Source: Streptomyces sp. CB01580
GTDB taxonomy: Bacteria; Actinomycetota; Actinomycetes; Streptomycetales; Streptomycetaceae
Length of the DNA: 64,000 nt
Assembly: GCF_001905795.1 (NCBI RefSeq)
Contig: NZ_LIXJ01000003.1
Location: 124,001 to 188,000, forward strand
Reading direction: 5' to 3'
Below, one piece after another: positions 32,451 through 41,182 of the stretch. Position numbers and translations under genes: made by a program. Position 1 is the stretch's first letter. Each line of letters opens with the position of its first letter. Below the pieces are notes generated by a model. The model had not been told where the DNA came from and did no database searches. It saw nothing but the letters and a program-made list of their open reading frames with translations.

Positions 32451-33758
32451 TCAGCGCGTGCCCGGGTAGCCGATCAGATGCGGGCGGTCCTTCTCGTCGG
32501 TCCAGCGGAACAGTCCCACACCGTCCGACGTCACCGCGCCCGGAACCCGCACGTTCGACGGCAGGGCGCCCGTGGAGCCGCTCCTGACCGCGACCGCGAC
32601 GGGGGCGCCGCCACCGGCCAGCACGTCCCCCGCGTTGCGCGCGCTCGCCGCGCCGTACGCGATGCCCTCGTCGTTCACCGACACCAGGGTCAGCGGCTTC
32701 GAGCCGTCCGTGCCCTCGAAGCAGAAGCCCCGGTGCGTCACCAGGTCGAAGGCGAGCGGCCCCGCCACCACGGAACCGGCCGAGGGGGCGGCGACGAGCT
32801 GCGGATACTGGCCCGGCTTGATCGCGGGCTTGCTGCACTCCACCGAGGCGAGCGCCTTGCCCGTCTCCAGGTCGTGCACCGTCCACAGGTCGTGCGTGGC
32901 GGCGCGCTTCGCGCCCTTCGCGAGCTGCCACTTCGCCAGCAGCAGGCCCCGGATCACCGACGTGGGGATCCCGCTGCGGCGGTCGGTGCCCTTGGGCGCG
33001 ACATCGCGGCTGAACCAGCCGTCCTGCACCCAGAACTCCTTGGAGCCGCTGACCAGCAGGCCCTTCTGCGCCAGTCCCCGCACCTCCGTGAGCTGCTTGC
33101 AGGTGGGGCAGTCCTTCGGATACTTCAGCTGCGCGGCGGTGATCTGCGACACCCGGCCGGTCGCCGGGTCGACCACCACACTGTTCGTCCGGCCGTCACC
33201 GATGAGGATGCCGGGGCCGGTGGAGGAGACCGTCGGGACGGTGCTCCACGGCACCTCGACGCGCCTCCGGGAGCCGTCCTGCGCGTTGTAGACATCCATC
33301 GAGACGATCGTGTCGGCGGGGGTCAGCGCGTTCTCGCCGACCTTTCCGTACGACCACGTCACGAAGTACTCCTGGTCGTCCACGGTGGCCGTCAGGAGCC
33401 TCGGGAAGCGCTGCGGGGACGGCGGACGCCAGCTCTCCCCGTGCCAGCCGGACTGCCCGGTCTTCGAGTCGATGGTCCGCAGCTGGAACTTGGTGTCCGA
33501 GACCCGTACGAGGTAGGCGAGACGGCCCGTCTCCCGGGAGATCGCGTAGTCGGGCGAGGTACCGACCAGCTCCCAGCCGTGCTCCGTCTCGAACGCGGAG
33601 GGGACGGTGAGCTGCGTCACCGGTGTCGCGCTCGTCTTGACCTGTTTCTCCGCCTTGTCGGGTTTCTTCCCGCCGCTGCCGCACGTGGCCAGCAGAAGCA
33701 GCATGGCAAGCACGAGCACTCCGCCGACCAGAACCAGGCGCACGATCTTCTGTCTCAT
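32451..33758 (-). CDS. Membrane-anchored beta-propeller-like protein
   Basis: A 435-aa exported protein. The N-terminus KIVRLVLVGGVLVLAMLLLLATCGSGGKKP is a hydrophobic signal with Cys about 26. LATC is an imperfect lipobox (Thr before Cys), so it may be a lipoprotein or stay anchored by the helix. The mature part has repeated strand-turn units (YLVRVSDTKFQLRTIDSKTGQSGW, VVVDPATGRVSQITAAQLKYP, VHDLETGKALASVECS, FDLVTHRGFCFEGTDG) that resemble PQQ/quinoprotein propeller blades. Function is unknown. Unlike the enzymes of that fold, no cofactor residues are evident. Confidence 0.8.
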   Translation of the reverse strand: MRQKIVRLVLVGGVLVLAMLLLLATCGSGGKKPDKAEKQVKTSATPVTQLTVPSAFETEHGWELVGTSPDYAISRETGRLAYLVRVSDTKFQLRTIDSKTGQSGWHGESWRPPSPQRFPRLLTATVDDQEYFVTWSYGKVGENALTPADTIVSMDVYNAQDGSRRRVEVPWSTVPTVSSTGPGILIGDGRTNSVVVDPATGRVSQITAAQLKYPKDCPTCKQLTEVRGLAQKGLLVSGSKEFWVQDGWFSRDVAPKGTDRRSGIPTSVIRGLLLAKWQLAKGAKRAATHDLWTVHDLETGKALASVECSKPAIKPGQYPQLVAAPSAGSVVAGPLAFDLVTHRGFCFEGTDGSKPLTLVSVNDEGIAYGAASARNAGDVLAGGGAPVAVAVRSGSTGALPSNVRVPGAVTSDGVGLFRWTDEKDRPHLIGYPGTR

Positions 33759-33957
33759 GGTGTCCCTCGATGGGCAGTCCCGACCTCGCGGCCGTCAGAC
33801 TAGCAACACGCGTAGCGTTCGGGGCAGTTCGCGAGTACCGCTGTTCTCCGCCGTTTCCGGGCCGTAGGCCCTGTCTTCCCGGACCGTAGGCCCTGCCGTC
33901 ACACTGCCGCCCGCCGTGTGCCCGGTACTTCCCCGAGCCCGCGGCGTCGTCGGAGCG

Positions 33958-33986
33958 GTCCTCGTACGTCCGTCCGGTACGAGGAC
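33958..33986. other. Perfect 10-bp inverted repeat in a 343-base intergenic region
   Basis: GTCCTCGTAC and GTACGAGGAC flank a 9-base spacer; a further GTCCTCGT follows at about 33989. It may be an operator or hairpin before the methyltransferase gene. A 20-base duplication around CCGTAGGCCCTG lies at about 33855-33895. Otherwise 33759-34101 has no gene. Confidence 0.55.
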
Positions 33987-34089
33987 GGTCCTCGTCTCGC
34001 GCTCGCACGCACCGGACGCCGCACGGCCCGGCCCCCGGCCGAACGACGGCAGCGTGACGACAGGGCCCGGCCGGTTCGTCACCTCCGCC

Positions 34090-34095
34090 TACAAT
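34090..34095 (+). promoter_or_regulatory. -10 element of a leaderless promoter (Rsm22-type gene)
   Basis: TACAAT is a near-consensus -10 and lies 6 bases before GTG 34102, placing the transcript start at the start codon. No ribosome site is present. Confidence 0.6.
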
Positions 34096-34101
34096 TCGCC
34101 G

Positions 34102-35112
34102 GTGAACGCCACCTTCTCCACCGCGGAAGCCCTGCGCGCCGCACTGGCCGGACTGCTCGACGGACTGCCGCCCAAGCAGGCCGCCCAGGCCGTCGACCGG
34201 CTCATCGCCAACTACCGGGGCAACACCCCCACCCACGCCCCGGTGCTCCGCGACCGCTCCGACGTGGCCGCCTACGCCGCGTACCGGATGCCCGCGACCT
34301 TCGAGGCGGTACGGTCCGCCCTCGACGCGCTCCGGGCGGCGGCCCCGGACTGGGCGCCCGCCACGCACACCGACGTCGGCGGCGGCACCGGAGCGGCGAG
34401 CTGGGCGGTGGCCGGGGCCTGGGAGGACGCGCGGACGACCGTGCTGGACTGGGCGGAGCCCGCCCTCGACCTCGGCCGTGAGCTGGCCGCCGCCTCCGGC
34501 GTTCCCGCCCTGCGCGCCGTCCAATGGCGCCGGGAGCGGATCGGCGCGGATCTCGAACTCGCCCCCACCGACCTCGTCACCGTCTCCTACGTGCTCAACG
34601 AGCTGACGGCACCGGTCCGGGCCGCCCTCGTCGATTCCGCCGCCGCGGCGGCGCGGGCGGTCGTGGTCGTCGAGCCGGGCACCCCCGACGGGTACGCCCG
34701 GATCATCGAGGCCCGGGACCGGCTGATCGCCGCCGGGCTGACGGTCGCCGCGCCCTGCCCGCACAGCGACGCCTGCCCCATAGAGCCGGGCTCCGACTGG
34801 TGCCACTTCTCGGCCCGGGTCAGCCGTTCCTCGCTGCACCGGCAGGTCAAGGGCGGCTCGCTGCCGTACGAGGACGAGAAGTTCAGCTACGTCGTCGCGA
34901 CCCGGTTCGAGACGGCGCCCGCACCGGCGCGCGTCGTCCGCAGGCCGCAGATCCGCAAGGGACAGGTGCTGCTGGACCTGTGCACCCGTGACGAGGCGCT
35001 GCGCCGGGCCACGGTCACCAAGCGGCACGGCGGGCTGTACCGGGCCGCCCGGGACGCCGCGTGGGGCGACGCGTGGCCGCCGGACGGACCGGACGACGGA
35101 CGGGACGACTGA
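34102..35112 (+). CDS. Rsm22-type ribosomal small-subunit methyltransferase
   Basis: A 336-aa SAM-dependent methyltransferase-like protein of the Rsm22 family (mitochondrial ribosome assembly factor METTL17 in eukaryotes). The SAM loop is HTDVGGGTGAASWAVAG, and DLVTVSYVLNEL follows. A Cys-rich segment CPHSDACPIEPGSDWCHFSARVSR (given as markers at about 220-243: Cys, Cys, Cys) may hold an Fe-S cluster, as in the family. The conserved KGGSLPYEDEKFSYV is typical. The likely start is the leaderless GTG 34102. The role is probably in small-subunit maturation; the exact methylation target is unknown. Confidence 0.88.
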   Translation: MNATFSTAEALRAALAGLLDGLPPKQAAQAVDRLIANYRGNTPTHAPVLRDRSDVAAYAAYRMPATFEAVRSALDALRAAAPDWAPATHTDVGGGTGAASWAVAGAWEDARTTVLDWAEPALDLGRELAAASGVPALRAVQWRRERIGADLELAPTDLVTVSYVLNELTAPVRAALVDSAAAAARAVVVVEPGTPDGYARIIEARDRLIAAGLTVAAPCPHSDACPIEPGSDWCHFSARVSRSSLHRQVKGGSLPYEDEKFSYVVATRFETAPAPARVVRRPQIRKGQVLLDLCTRDEALRRATVTKRHGGLYRAARDAAWGDAWPPDGPDDGRDD

Positions 35113-35253
35113 GAGCCGCGGGGACGACGGGCGGCGGACGGGACGGCCGGGTGGTGCGCAGATGACGGTGGCGGACCGGGCCGGGGGTGCGTGGGCCAGA
35201 GGTCGCGGACGACCGGAACCCCCGGTCGCCCGCCACCCGCGCGGTTCCCGCGG

Positions 35254-36126
35254 TTATCCGCGCAGCTCCTGAGTGCAGCACTTCACGCTGCCGCCGCCCT
35301 TCAGCAGCTCGCTCAGATCCATCGGTACCGGCTCGAAGCCGCGTTCACGCAACGGCTGGAAGAGCCCCGTCGCGGCCTGCGGCAGCAGCACGTGCAGCCC
35401 GTCGCTCACCGCGTTCAGGCCGAGCGCCGCGGCGTCCGCCTCCTCGGCGATCAGCGCGTCGGGGAAGAGGCGCGCCAGCACCGCCCGGCTGCCCGGCGAG
35501 AAGGCGTCCGGGTAGTACATGATCTCGTCGCCCGCCTCGTCCAGCACGGACAGGGCCGTGTCCAGGTGGTAATAGCGCGGATCCACCAGATCGAGACCGA
35601 TCACCGGGCGGCCGAAGAACTCCTGCGCCTCGTCGTGCGACAGCGGACTGGACCGGAAGCCCCGCCCGGCCAGCAGATACGACGCGGTGACCGCGAAGTC
35701 GCCCTCGCCCTCGTTCACGTGCGCCGGCTCGTGGATCTCGGTGAAGCCGGCCGCACGGAACCACTCGCGGTGGGCGGCGGCCTCCTCGTACCGCTCCCGG
35801 TACGCGAACCGCGCCCCCAGCACCCGGCCGTCGACGACGGTGGCGCCGTTGGCGGCGAAGACCATGTCGGGCAGGTCGGGGCGGGGCGTGAGCAGCTCCA
35901 CCGTGTGCCCGAGAGCGCGGTAGCGGTCCCGCAGGTCCTCCCACTGGGTCTGGGCCAGCCGGAGGTCCACGGGCTTGCCGGGATCCATCCACGGATTGAT
36001 GGAGTACGTCACCCGGAAGTGCGCCGGAGGGCACATCAGGTAACGGCGGGGCGTGGCCCGACGACCGGGGGCGTGGCGCGGGGCGCCCCGGTGGAGGGGA
36101 GTGGTGTCCGGGTGGTTCGTGGGCAA
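35254..36126 (-). CDS. Dimethylargininase (DDAH)/amidinotransferase-family hydrolase
   Basis: A 290-aa pentein-fold enzyme, probably hydrolysing dimethylarginine or arginine-like substrates to citrulline. Motifs are MCPPAHFRVTYSINPWMD, FAANGATVVDGRVLGARF, NEGEGDFAV, the catalytic His in YYHLDTALSVL and the C-terminal Cys in SVKCCTQEL (about 283/284). I choose the TTG at 36126, six bases after GAGGAG, which gives the usual family N-terminus; ATG 36036 would cut into the first strand at MCPPAHF. It diverges from a TetR gene with an inverted repeat between them, so the TetR protein may regulate it. Confidence 0.88.
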   Translation of the reverse strand: MPTNHPDTTPLHRGAPRHAPGRRATPRRYLMCPPAHFRVTYSINPWMDPGKPVDLRLAQTQWEDLRDRYRALGHTVELLTPRPDLPDMVFAANGATVVDGRVLGARFAYRERYEEAAAHREWFRAAGFTEIHEPAHVNEGEGDFAVTASYLLAGRGFRSSPLSHDEAQEFFGRPVIGLDLVDPRYYHLDTALSVLDEAGDEIMYYPDAFSPGSRAVLARLFPDALIAEEADAAALGLNAVSDGLHVLLPQAATGLFQPLRERGFEPVPMDLSELLKGGGSVKCCTQELRG

Positions 36127-36265
36127 TGAAGGCTCCTCACGAAACGCAGGGGTCGCCTGCCGGGTACGTCGCACGGGTGCGTGCGTGAGCCCATGGTCCG
36201 CCTTCCGCGGGCGGTGCGCAGTGATCCGATCGGGTGGTTCCGCACGGTGGCCGGGGACGCGATGC

Positions 36266-36291
36266 GACGATACGTAGCGACTCGTACCGTC
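36266..36291. promoter_or_regulatory. Imperfect inverted repeat, probable TetR operator
   Basis: GACGATACG and CGTACCGTC are complementary except for one base and flank an 8-base spacer. The repeat ends 16 bases before the TetR start, in the divergent region shared with the DDAH-type gene. Confidence 0.6.
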
Positions 36292-36306
36292 GTCAGATCG
36301 GGCGTC

Positions 36307-36969
36307 ATGACAGACAAGCGTTCCCCCGACTCCAGCCGTCGCAGCGAGCGCTCGCGCCGTGCGATCCACGACGCGGCGCTCGCCCTGGTCGGCGAGGTCG
36401 GCTACCGGGCCACCACCATCGAGGCCATCGCCGCGCGGGCGGGCGTCGGCAAGCAGACGATCTACCGGTGGTGGCCGTCCAAGGCGGCCGTGCTCCTGGA
36501 GGCGTTCGTGGCGCTCGGTGAACGGTCCGGGCGGCAGGGCGGGGGGCACGGAGAGGGCCACGAGAGCGACGGGGGCGATGAGGCCGGTGGGGCCGGGGAG
36601 CAGGGCTTTCCGGACACCGGGGATCTGGCGGCCGACCTCAAGACCGTCATGCGGGCCACCGTCGACGAGCTGACCGACCCCGCCTTCGAGGCGCCGACCC
36701 GGGCACTGGCCGCCGAGGGCATCGTCGATCCCGAGCTCGGTGCCGCGTTCGTCCAGAAGCTGCTCGAACCGGGGCTCCGGCTGTACGAGGCGCGGCTGCG
36801 CGCCGCCCAGGAGGCCGGCCGGGTGCGCGCCGACGCCGACCCGCGGATCGCCCTGGAACTCCTCGTCGGTCCGCTCACGCACCGCTGGCTGCTGCGCACC
36901 CGTCCGCTGACCCACGCCTACGTGGACGCGGTCGTCGACCACGCCCTGCGCGGCCTGGAGGAGCCATGA
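36307..36969 (+). CDS. TetR/AcrR-family regulator
   Basis: A 220-aa TetR repressor. The helix-turn-helix is IEAIAARAGVGKQTIYRWWPSKAAVLLEAF (about 38-67); the YRWWPSK form is typical of the AcrR-like group with a TetR_C_11/33-type ligand domain. A Gly/Glu/Asp-rich insert (about 75-105) separates DNA-binding and ligand domains. It starts at ATG 36307 without a strong ribosome site. The neighbouring inverted repeat suggests autoregulation and control of the divergent hydrolase. Confidence 0.92.
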   Translation: MTDKRSPDSSRRSERSRRAIHDAALALVGEVGYRATTIEAIAARAGVGKQTIYRWWPSKAAVLLEAFVALGERSGRQGGGHGEGHESDGGDEAGGAGEQGFPDTGDLAADLKTVMRATVDELTDPAFEAPTRALAAEGIVDPELGAAFVQKLLEPGLRLYEARLRAAQEAGRVRADADPRIALELLVGPLTHRWLLRTRPLTHAYVDAVVDHALRGLEEP

Positions 36970-37112
36970 GACATGTCCATCATTTCGTAGTAAAAGGTGC
37001 CGTAGTGACCGGTTCCGTGTGGCGTCTCCCGTACCCCGCTTCGGAACTCCGGCCACCTGAGGCGCAGGATGGTGGGACGATGGGCAGAGGCAATACTGAG
37101 GTGAGGGGATAG

Positions 37113-37859
37113 ATGGGCGCCGATTTCGGCCGTAGTCGCGGCTCAGCGAGCAAGATTTCCCAATGGCTCCGCCGCCGACCCAAACCGCAGCAGAGCGAGG
37201 TCGACGACACCGCCCGGGAGGCGCTGCTCCTGGCCGTGGCGGACGCCGGAATGCCGATCGCGCCCGCGGCCCACCCGGTCGGCTACCGATGTTCGTGCGA
37301 ACGCATCGGCTGTCCCACGCCCGCCCGGCACCCCGTCTCCTTCGCTTGGCAGACCCAGGCCACCACCGACCGCGCCCAGATCGAGCGCTGGGCCCGCAAC
37401 CAGCCGCAGGCCAACTTCATCACCGCGACCGGCATGATCCACGACGTGCTCGACGTGCCGCTGTCCGCGGGGGAGCAGGCCCTGGAGCGGCTGCTGGCCG
37501 CGGGCGTCGAGGTCGGCCCCGTCGCCCGGTCCGGCGACGACCGGATGCTGTTCTTCACCGCCACCCGGGGCACCCCCGAGGACGAGGACGAGTGGTGGCC
37601 CTGCGAGCTGGACTGCCACCCCGAGACCATGGACGAGCATCCGGGGCTGCGCTGGCACTGCCGCGGCAGCTACGTCCTGCTGCCGCCGGCCATGCTCCCC
37701 GCGGAACTGGACGTGCGATGGGTGCGCGGACCGGAGCATCCGCTGCCCGATCCGCTCACGCTGCTGGGAACGCTCACGGACGCCTGCGCCCAGTACGTGG
37801 ACGCGGCGGACCAGAACGAACTCGATCACGGCTCGGTGGCCTGGCCACTGAGCCGTTAG
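37113..37859 (+). CDS. PrimPol-like (bifunctional primase/polymerase N-terminal domain) protein
   Basis: A 248-aa protein matching the actinobacterial stand-alone PrimPol-type family. Family features are AREALLLAVADAGMPIAPAAHPVGY, the Cys pair CSCERIGCPTPARHPVSFAW, and ATGMIHDVLDVPLSAGEQALERL, where the acidic strand would normally carry DxD. Only spaced Asp residues (HDVLDVP) remain, so polymerase activity is doubtful. No helicase or phage gene is adjacent, unlike mobile PrimPol genes, and the gene looks like stable core chromosome. The ATG at 37113 has GAGGGGA upstream. The role is unknown. Confidence 0.82.
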   Translation: MGADFGRSRGSASKISQWLRRRPKPQQSEVDDTAREALLLAVADAGMPIAPAAHPVGYRCSCERIGCPTPARHPVSFAWQTQATTDRAQIERWARNQPQANFITATGMIHDVLDVPLSAGEQALERLLAAGVEVGPVARSGDDRMLFFTATRGTPEDEDEWWPCELDCHPETMDEHPGLRWHCRGSYVLLPPAMLPAELDVRWVRGPEHPLPDPLTLLGTLTDACAQYVDAADQNELDHGSVAWPLSR

Positions 37860-37917
37860 CGTTCCCGGGCCCGGCCGCCGGGCTCCCGGGCCCCGGACTC
37901 CGTACCGCCGGGACCCG

Positions 37918-38913
37918 TCAGGAGCCCTTCGCCGACGTCAGACCCGGCAACCGGTTCAGCACGACCACCTTGCCGTCGCCCGCGCCCTTCTTCGGCACGT
38001 GGACCAGTTGACCGGACACCCGCTCCTTGGTGAGGGTCGACTTCACCTCGCCCGTCAGCAGCGCCTCCACGTCCGCGTTGAGCGGCGGGCGCAGCCCCTT
38101 CGCGGCGGTCTGCCGTTCGAAGTGCTTGCTGCTGAAGAAGACCAGCGCCCCGCCGTCGTCCGTCTCCAGGCCCAGGGGAGCGAACGAGCCGGTGTCCAGC
38201 GGCTGGTCGACGTACTGGTACGAGAAGCCGGGACGCCGGGTGGTGCGGCGCGCCTCGCGCCAGCCGGAGGTGGAGTCGCCGGGGGCGAACACGTCCGGGG
38301 TGCCCTTCTGGAGGTACTCCGTGTACCGGGTGCTCAAGTCCTCGGGTGCCACGGCGAGGCCGTCGTCGTCCGAGGCCACCGGCTGGGCGAGGCCGTCGTC
38401 GTCCTTGGCGAACCGGGGCAGCCGCGAGGGCGCGACCACCGCCAGATAGGAGGTCCGCCACCCCGCGTCGGGACCGGACTTGACGAAGACGAGCAGCCAG
38501 CGGGTGTCGAGCTTCCCGTTGTCCTCGTCGCGGTTGGAGTCCGTGTCCGCGACGAACCAGCGCGGCCAGCCGGCCTTCCTCGGGATTAGGTAGGTGGCGT
38601 CGGTCAGTTCCAGCGGCGTGTGACGGGAGTTGCCGTCCGGGTTGTTCTTCCGGCGTGCCTTCAGGCCGGCCTGGTTGACCGCGCCGAGCGGGCCGGCGAC
38701 CCGGTCCGCGTCGAGGGCCGGGTCGTACGCCTTGTCCGCCGCGTTGTACGCGTCGGTGAAGTCCTTCAGGGCCTGTGCGGCCTCAGCCCTGGTTGCCGAC
38801 GGCACCACTTCCAGCTCGCCGTGCACCGTCACGCACCCGCTCGCCGTCACGCACAGCACCGTCGCCGCCGCCGTGAGACCCGTCGTCCGCCGAATCGGCC
38901 CCAGACTTCTCAT
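37918..38913 (-). CDS. Lipoprotein of unknown function, overlapping efeU
   Basis: A 331-aa lipoprotein. The signal peptide RRTTGLTAAATVLCVTASGC ends in a good lipobox (Cys 27). The mature domain starts with a helix (AAQALKDFTDAYNAADKAYD) and continues with beta-rich segments; I recognise no family. Its first 131 bases lie inside the 3' end of efeU in another frame on the same strand. GGAAAG lies six bases before ATG 38913. Because the signal peptide needs this start, the overlap appears real. It is the last gene of the efe operon and may act with the iron transporter at the membrane, which is inference from position. Confidence 0.85.
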   Translation of the reverse strand: MRSLGPIRRTTGLTAAATVLCVTASGCVTVHGELEVVPSATRAEAAQALKDFTDAYNAADKAYDPALDADRVAGPLGAVNQAGLKARRKNNPDGNSRHTPLELTDATYLIPRKAGWPRWFVADTDSNRDEDNGKLDTRWLLVFVKSGPDAGWRTSYLAVVAPSRLPRFAKDDDGLAQPVASDDDGLAVAPEDLSTRYTEYLQKGTPDVFAPGDSTSGWREARRTTRRPGFSYQYVDQPLDTGSFAPLGLETDDGGALVFFSSKHFERQTAAKGLRPPLNADVEALLTGEVKSTLTKERVSGQLVHVPKKGAGDGKVVVLNRLPGLTSAKGS

Positions 38914-39757
38914 CCGTTGCTTTCCGCGCCTTCTGATCCGTCGCCCGCACTGACCGTCCGAACCCTACCGGGGCGAGGAACAGGGCGAGGGTGGGGACCA
39001 GATACAGCGCCCACACGATGACCTGGAGAACGGTCGGATCCGGCTGGAAGTTGAACGTCCCCTTCAGCAGCGTGCCGTACCAGCTGTCCGGCGGAATCGC
39101 GCCGCTGATGTCGAACGCGCGGTTGTGCAGGCCCCCGATGAACTCGGCCTCCTGGAGGTCGTGGACGCCGTACGCGAGGACGCCCGCGGCGACGACGACC
39201 AGCATGCCACCGGTCCAGGTGAAGAACTTCGACAGGTTGATCCTGAGCGCGCCCCGGTAGAACAGCCAGCCCAGCACGACGGCGGCGGCGATCCCGAGGA
39301 ACGCGCCGACCATCGGGTGCCAGCCGTCGTCCGCCGCGTGCACCGCGCGCCACACGAACAGCGAGGTCTCCAGGCCCTCGCGGCCCACCGCGAGGAGCGC
39401 CGTGGCGACCAGGGCGCCGGTCCCCATCGCGAGCGCCGCGTCCAGCTTGCCGTGCAGCTCCGTCTTCAGGTGCCGGGCGGTGCGCCGCATCCAGAACACC
39501 ATCCAGGTGACCAGACCGACCGAGATGATCGACAGTGAACCGCCGAGCGCCTCCTGCGCCTTGAACGTCATCTCCTGCGAGCCGAATTCCAGACCCGCGC
39601 CGAACGCCAGGCTGACGAGGACCGCGATGCCGACGCCGATCCAGATCGGCACCAGCTTGTCCCTGTTGCCGGTCTTCACCAGATAGGCGATGAGGATGCA
39701 GACGACCAGGCTGGCCTCAAGGCCCTCGCGCAGGCCGATCAGAAAGTTGCTGAACAC
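38783..39757 (-). CDS. efeU: Ferrous iron permease EfeU (FTR1 family)
   Basis: A 324-aa inner-membrane iron permease. Both FTR1 iron motifs are present: LREGLEASLVV in helix 1 and GREGLETSLFVW in helix 4. Seven helices fit the family. The GTG at 39757 follows AGGAG nine bases away. After the last helix (about residue 273) a polar tail of about 50 residues rich in Lys/Asp/Gly runs over the start of the next lipoprotein gene. It takes Fe handed on by EfeO/EfeB. Order efeO-efeB-efeU on the minus strand, with iron boxes ahead of efeO, indicates one iron-repressed operon. Confidence 0.93.
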   Translation of the reverse strand: MFSNFLIGLREGLEASLVVCILIAYLVKTGNRDKLVPIWIGVGIAVLVSLAFGAGLEFGSQEMTFKAQEALGGSLSIISVGLVTWMVFWMRRTARHLKTELHGKLDAALAMGTGALVATALLAVGREGLETSLFVWRAVHAADDGWHPMVGAFLGIAAAVVLGWLFYRGALRINLSKFFTWTGGMLVVVAAGVLAYGVHDLQEAEFIGGLHNRAFDISGAIPPDSWYGTLLKGTFNFQPDPTVLQVIVWALYLVPTLALFLAPVGFGRSVRATDQKARKATDEKSGADSADDGSHGGGDGAVRDGERVRDGARRAGSGAVGNQG

Positions 39758-39845
39758 GTCTCGGTTCTCCTGTTCCGCTGTTCCGCTTCGGATCCCGGCA
39801 CGAGATCCGCTCCGGGTCCCGTGACGGAACCCGCTCCGGGGCCCG

Positions 39846-41129
39846 TCACGAGAACAGCGCCCGGCCCCACCAGTCGTCCTTGCCGCGGACGCCCGGCGGG
39901 ACGGCGAAGTGCGCCGAACCCACGTGCTGGATGTACACGTTGAGCGCGTCGTGTGCCGCCAGGCGGCGCTGCATCGGGATGAACGCCTTGCGGGAGTCGT
40001 GCTGGTAGGCGATGAAGAACAGTCCGGCGTCGAGCCGGCCGAGGCCGTCCGTGCCGTCGGTGAACGAGTACCCGCGGCGCAGGATCGTCGCACCGTCGTT
40101 GCTGTCCGGGTGGGCGAGCCGCACATGGGCGGAAGGCAGCATCGCCTTCAGGAACGGCTCGTCGTGCTCCTTGGGCTTCCCGACCGCGGCGCCCTCGCCC
40201 TTGTCGCGGCCGAAGATGTCCTCCTGCTCCTGGAGCGGGGCGCGGTCCCAGGTCTCGATGTGCATCCGGATGCGCCGGGCCACCAGGTACGAACCCCCGG
40301 CCATCCAGCCCGCGTCGTCGTCCTTCTCGCCGACCCAGACGTGCTTGTCCAGGGCGGCGGTGTCGGTGCCGGAGATGTTCCGGGTGCCGTCCTTGAAGCC
40401 GAACATGTTGCGCGGGGTCTGGGCGTCCGGCGTCGTCGAGGACGTCTTGCCGAAGCCGAGCTGGGACCAGCGGATCGCGGTGCGGCCCATGCCGATCCTG
40501 GCCAGGTTGCGGATGGCGTGCACCGCGACCTGCGGGTCGTCCGCGCACGCCTGGACGCAGATGTCGCCGCCGCTGCGGGCCGTGTCGAGGTTGTCGCCGG
40601 GGAACTTCGGCAGGTCGACGAGCGCCGCGGGGCGCTTGTCCTCCAGGCCGAACCGGCCCTTGGCGAAGAGCGAGGGGCCGAAGCCGATGGTGAGGGTGAG
40701 CCGGGACGGCTTGAGCCCCAGGGCCTCACCGGTGTCGTCCGGCGGCGCCTCGGCCGGGCCGCCGTACGCGCCGTCGCCGACCGCGTGACCGGCCGTCATC
40801 CGCTCGGCCGCCCGGGTCCACTCCTTGAGCAGAGAGACCAGTTCGGCGCGGTCCTTCGTCGTCACGTCGAACGCGGCGAAGTGCAGCCGGTCCTGCACGG
40901 CGGTGGCGATGCCCGCCTGATGCGCCCCGTGGAAGGGCACGGCCGCACCGCTGTCGGCGGCCGGCACCGCGTCGTTCTCCGGCCGGATCACGGCCATCGC
41001 GCCACCGGCGGCGGCCGCGCCGAGCGCCAGTCCGGCGCCGCCCCAGCCGAGCAGCGCCCTGCGGGACGGTGCGGGGCCGGCGGGGGCCGCCACCCCGGTT
41101 TCGTCGTCGTTCCGCTTCTGTTCGGACAT
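39846..41129 (-). CDS. efeB: EfeB deferrochelatase/DyP-type heme peroxidase
   Basis: A 427-aa Tat-exported DyP peroxidase. The signal SRRALLGWGGAGLALGAAAAGG lies at about 23-44. The DyP motif GFKDGTRNISG with the catalytic Asp, the proximal-His region RIRMHIETWDR, and the distal Arg in AYQHDSRKAFIPMQRRL are visible. It oxidises ferrous iron, or takes iron from heme, and passes it to EfeO/EfeU. I choose ATG 41129, eight bases after GGAG; GTG 41138 is also in frame. It lies 53 bases after efeO and 88 before efeU. Confidence 0.94.
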   Translation of the reverse strand: MSEQKRNDDETGVAAPAGPAPSRRALLGWGGAGLALGAAAAGGAMAVIRPENDAVPAADSGAAVPFHGAHQAGIATAVQDRLHFAAFDVTTKDRAELVSLLKEWTRAAERMTAGHAVGDGAYGGPAEAPPDDTGEALGLKPSRLTLTIGFGPSLFAKGRFGLEDKRPAALVDLPKFPGDNLDTARSGGDICVQACADDPQVAVHAIRNLARIGMGRTAIRWSQLGFGKTSSTTPDAQTPRNMFGFKDGTRNISGTDTAALDKHVWVGEKDDDAGWMAGGSYLVARRIRMHIETWDRAPLQEQEDIFGRDKGEGAAVGKPKEHDEPFLKAMLPSAHVRLAHPDSNDGATILRRGYSFTDGTDGLGRLDAGLFFIAYQHDSRKAFIPMQRRLAAHDALNVYIQHVGSAHFAVPPGVRGKDDWWGRALFS

Positions 41130-41182
41130 CCCGGTCACTCCCGTCCGCTCCTGCTTCCGTCCGCTCCTGTTCCCGGCCGCCG

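Noticed and set aside
29782..32931. 1049-codon minus-strand frame
   Set aside because: Only its last 352 codons (from 30840) form the oxidoreductase. The rest is antisense to the Bcr-type transporter and has low-complexity composition.
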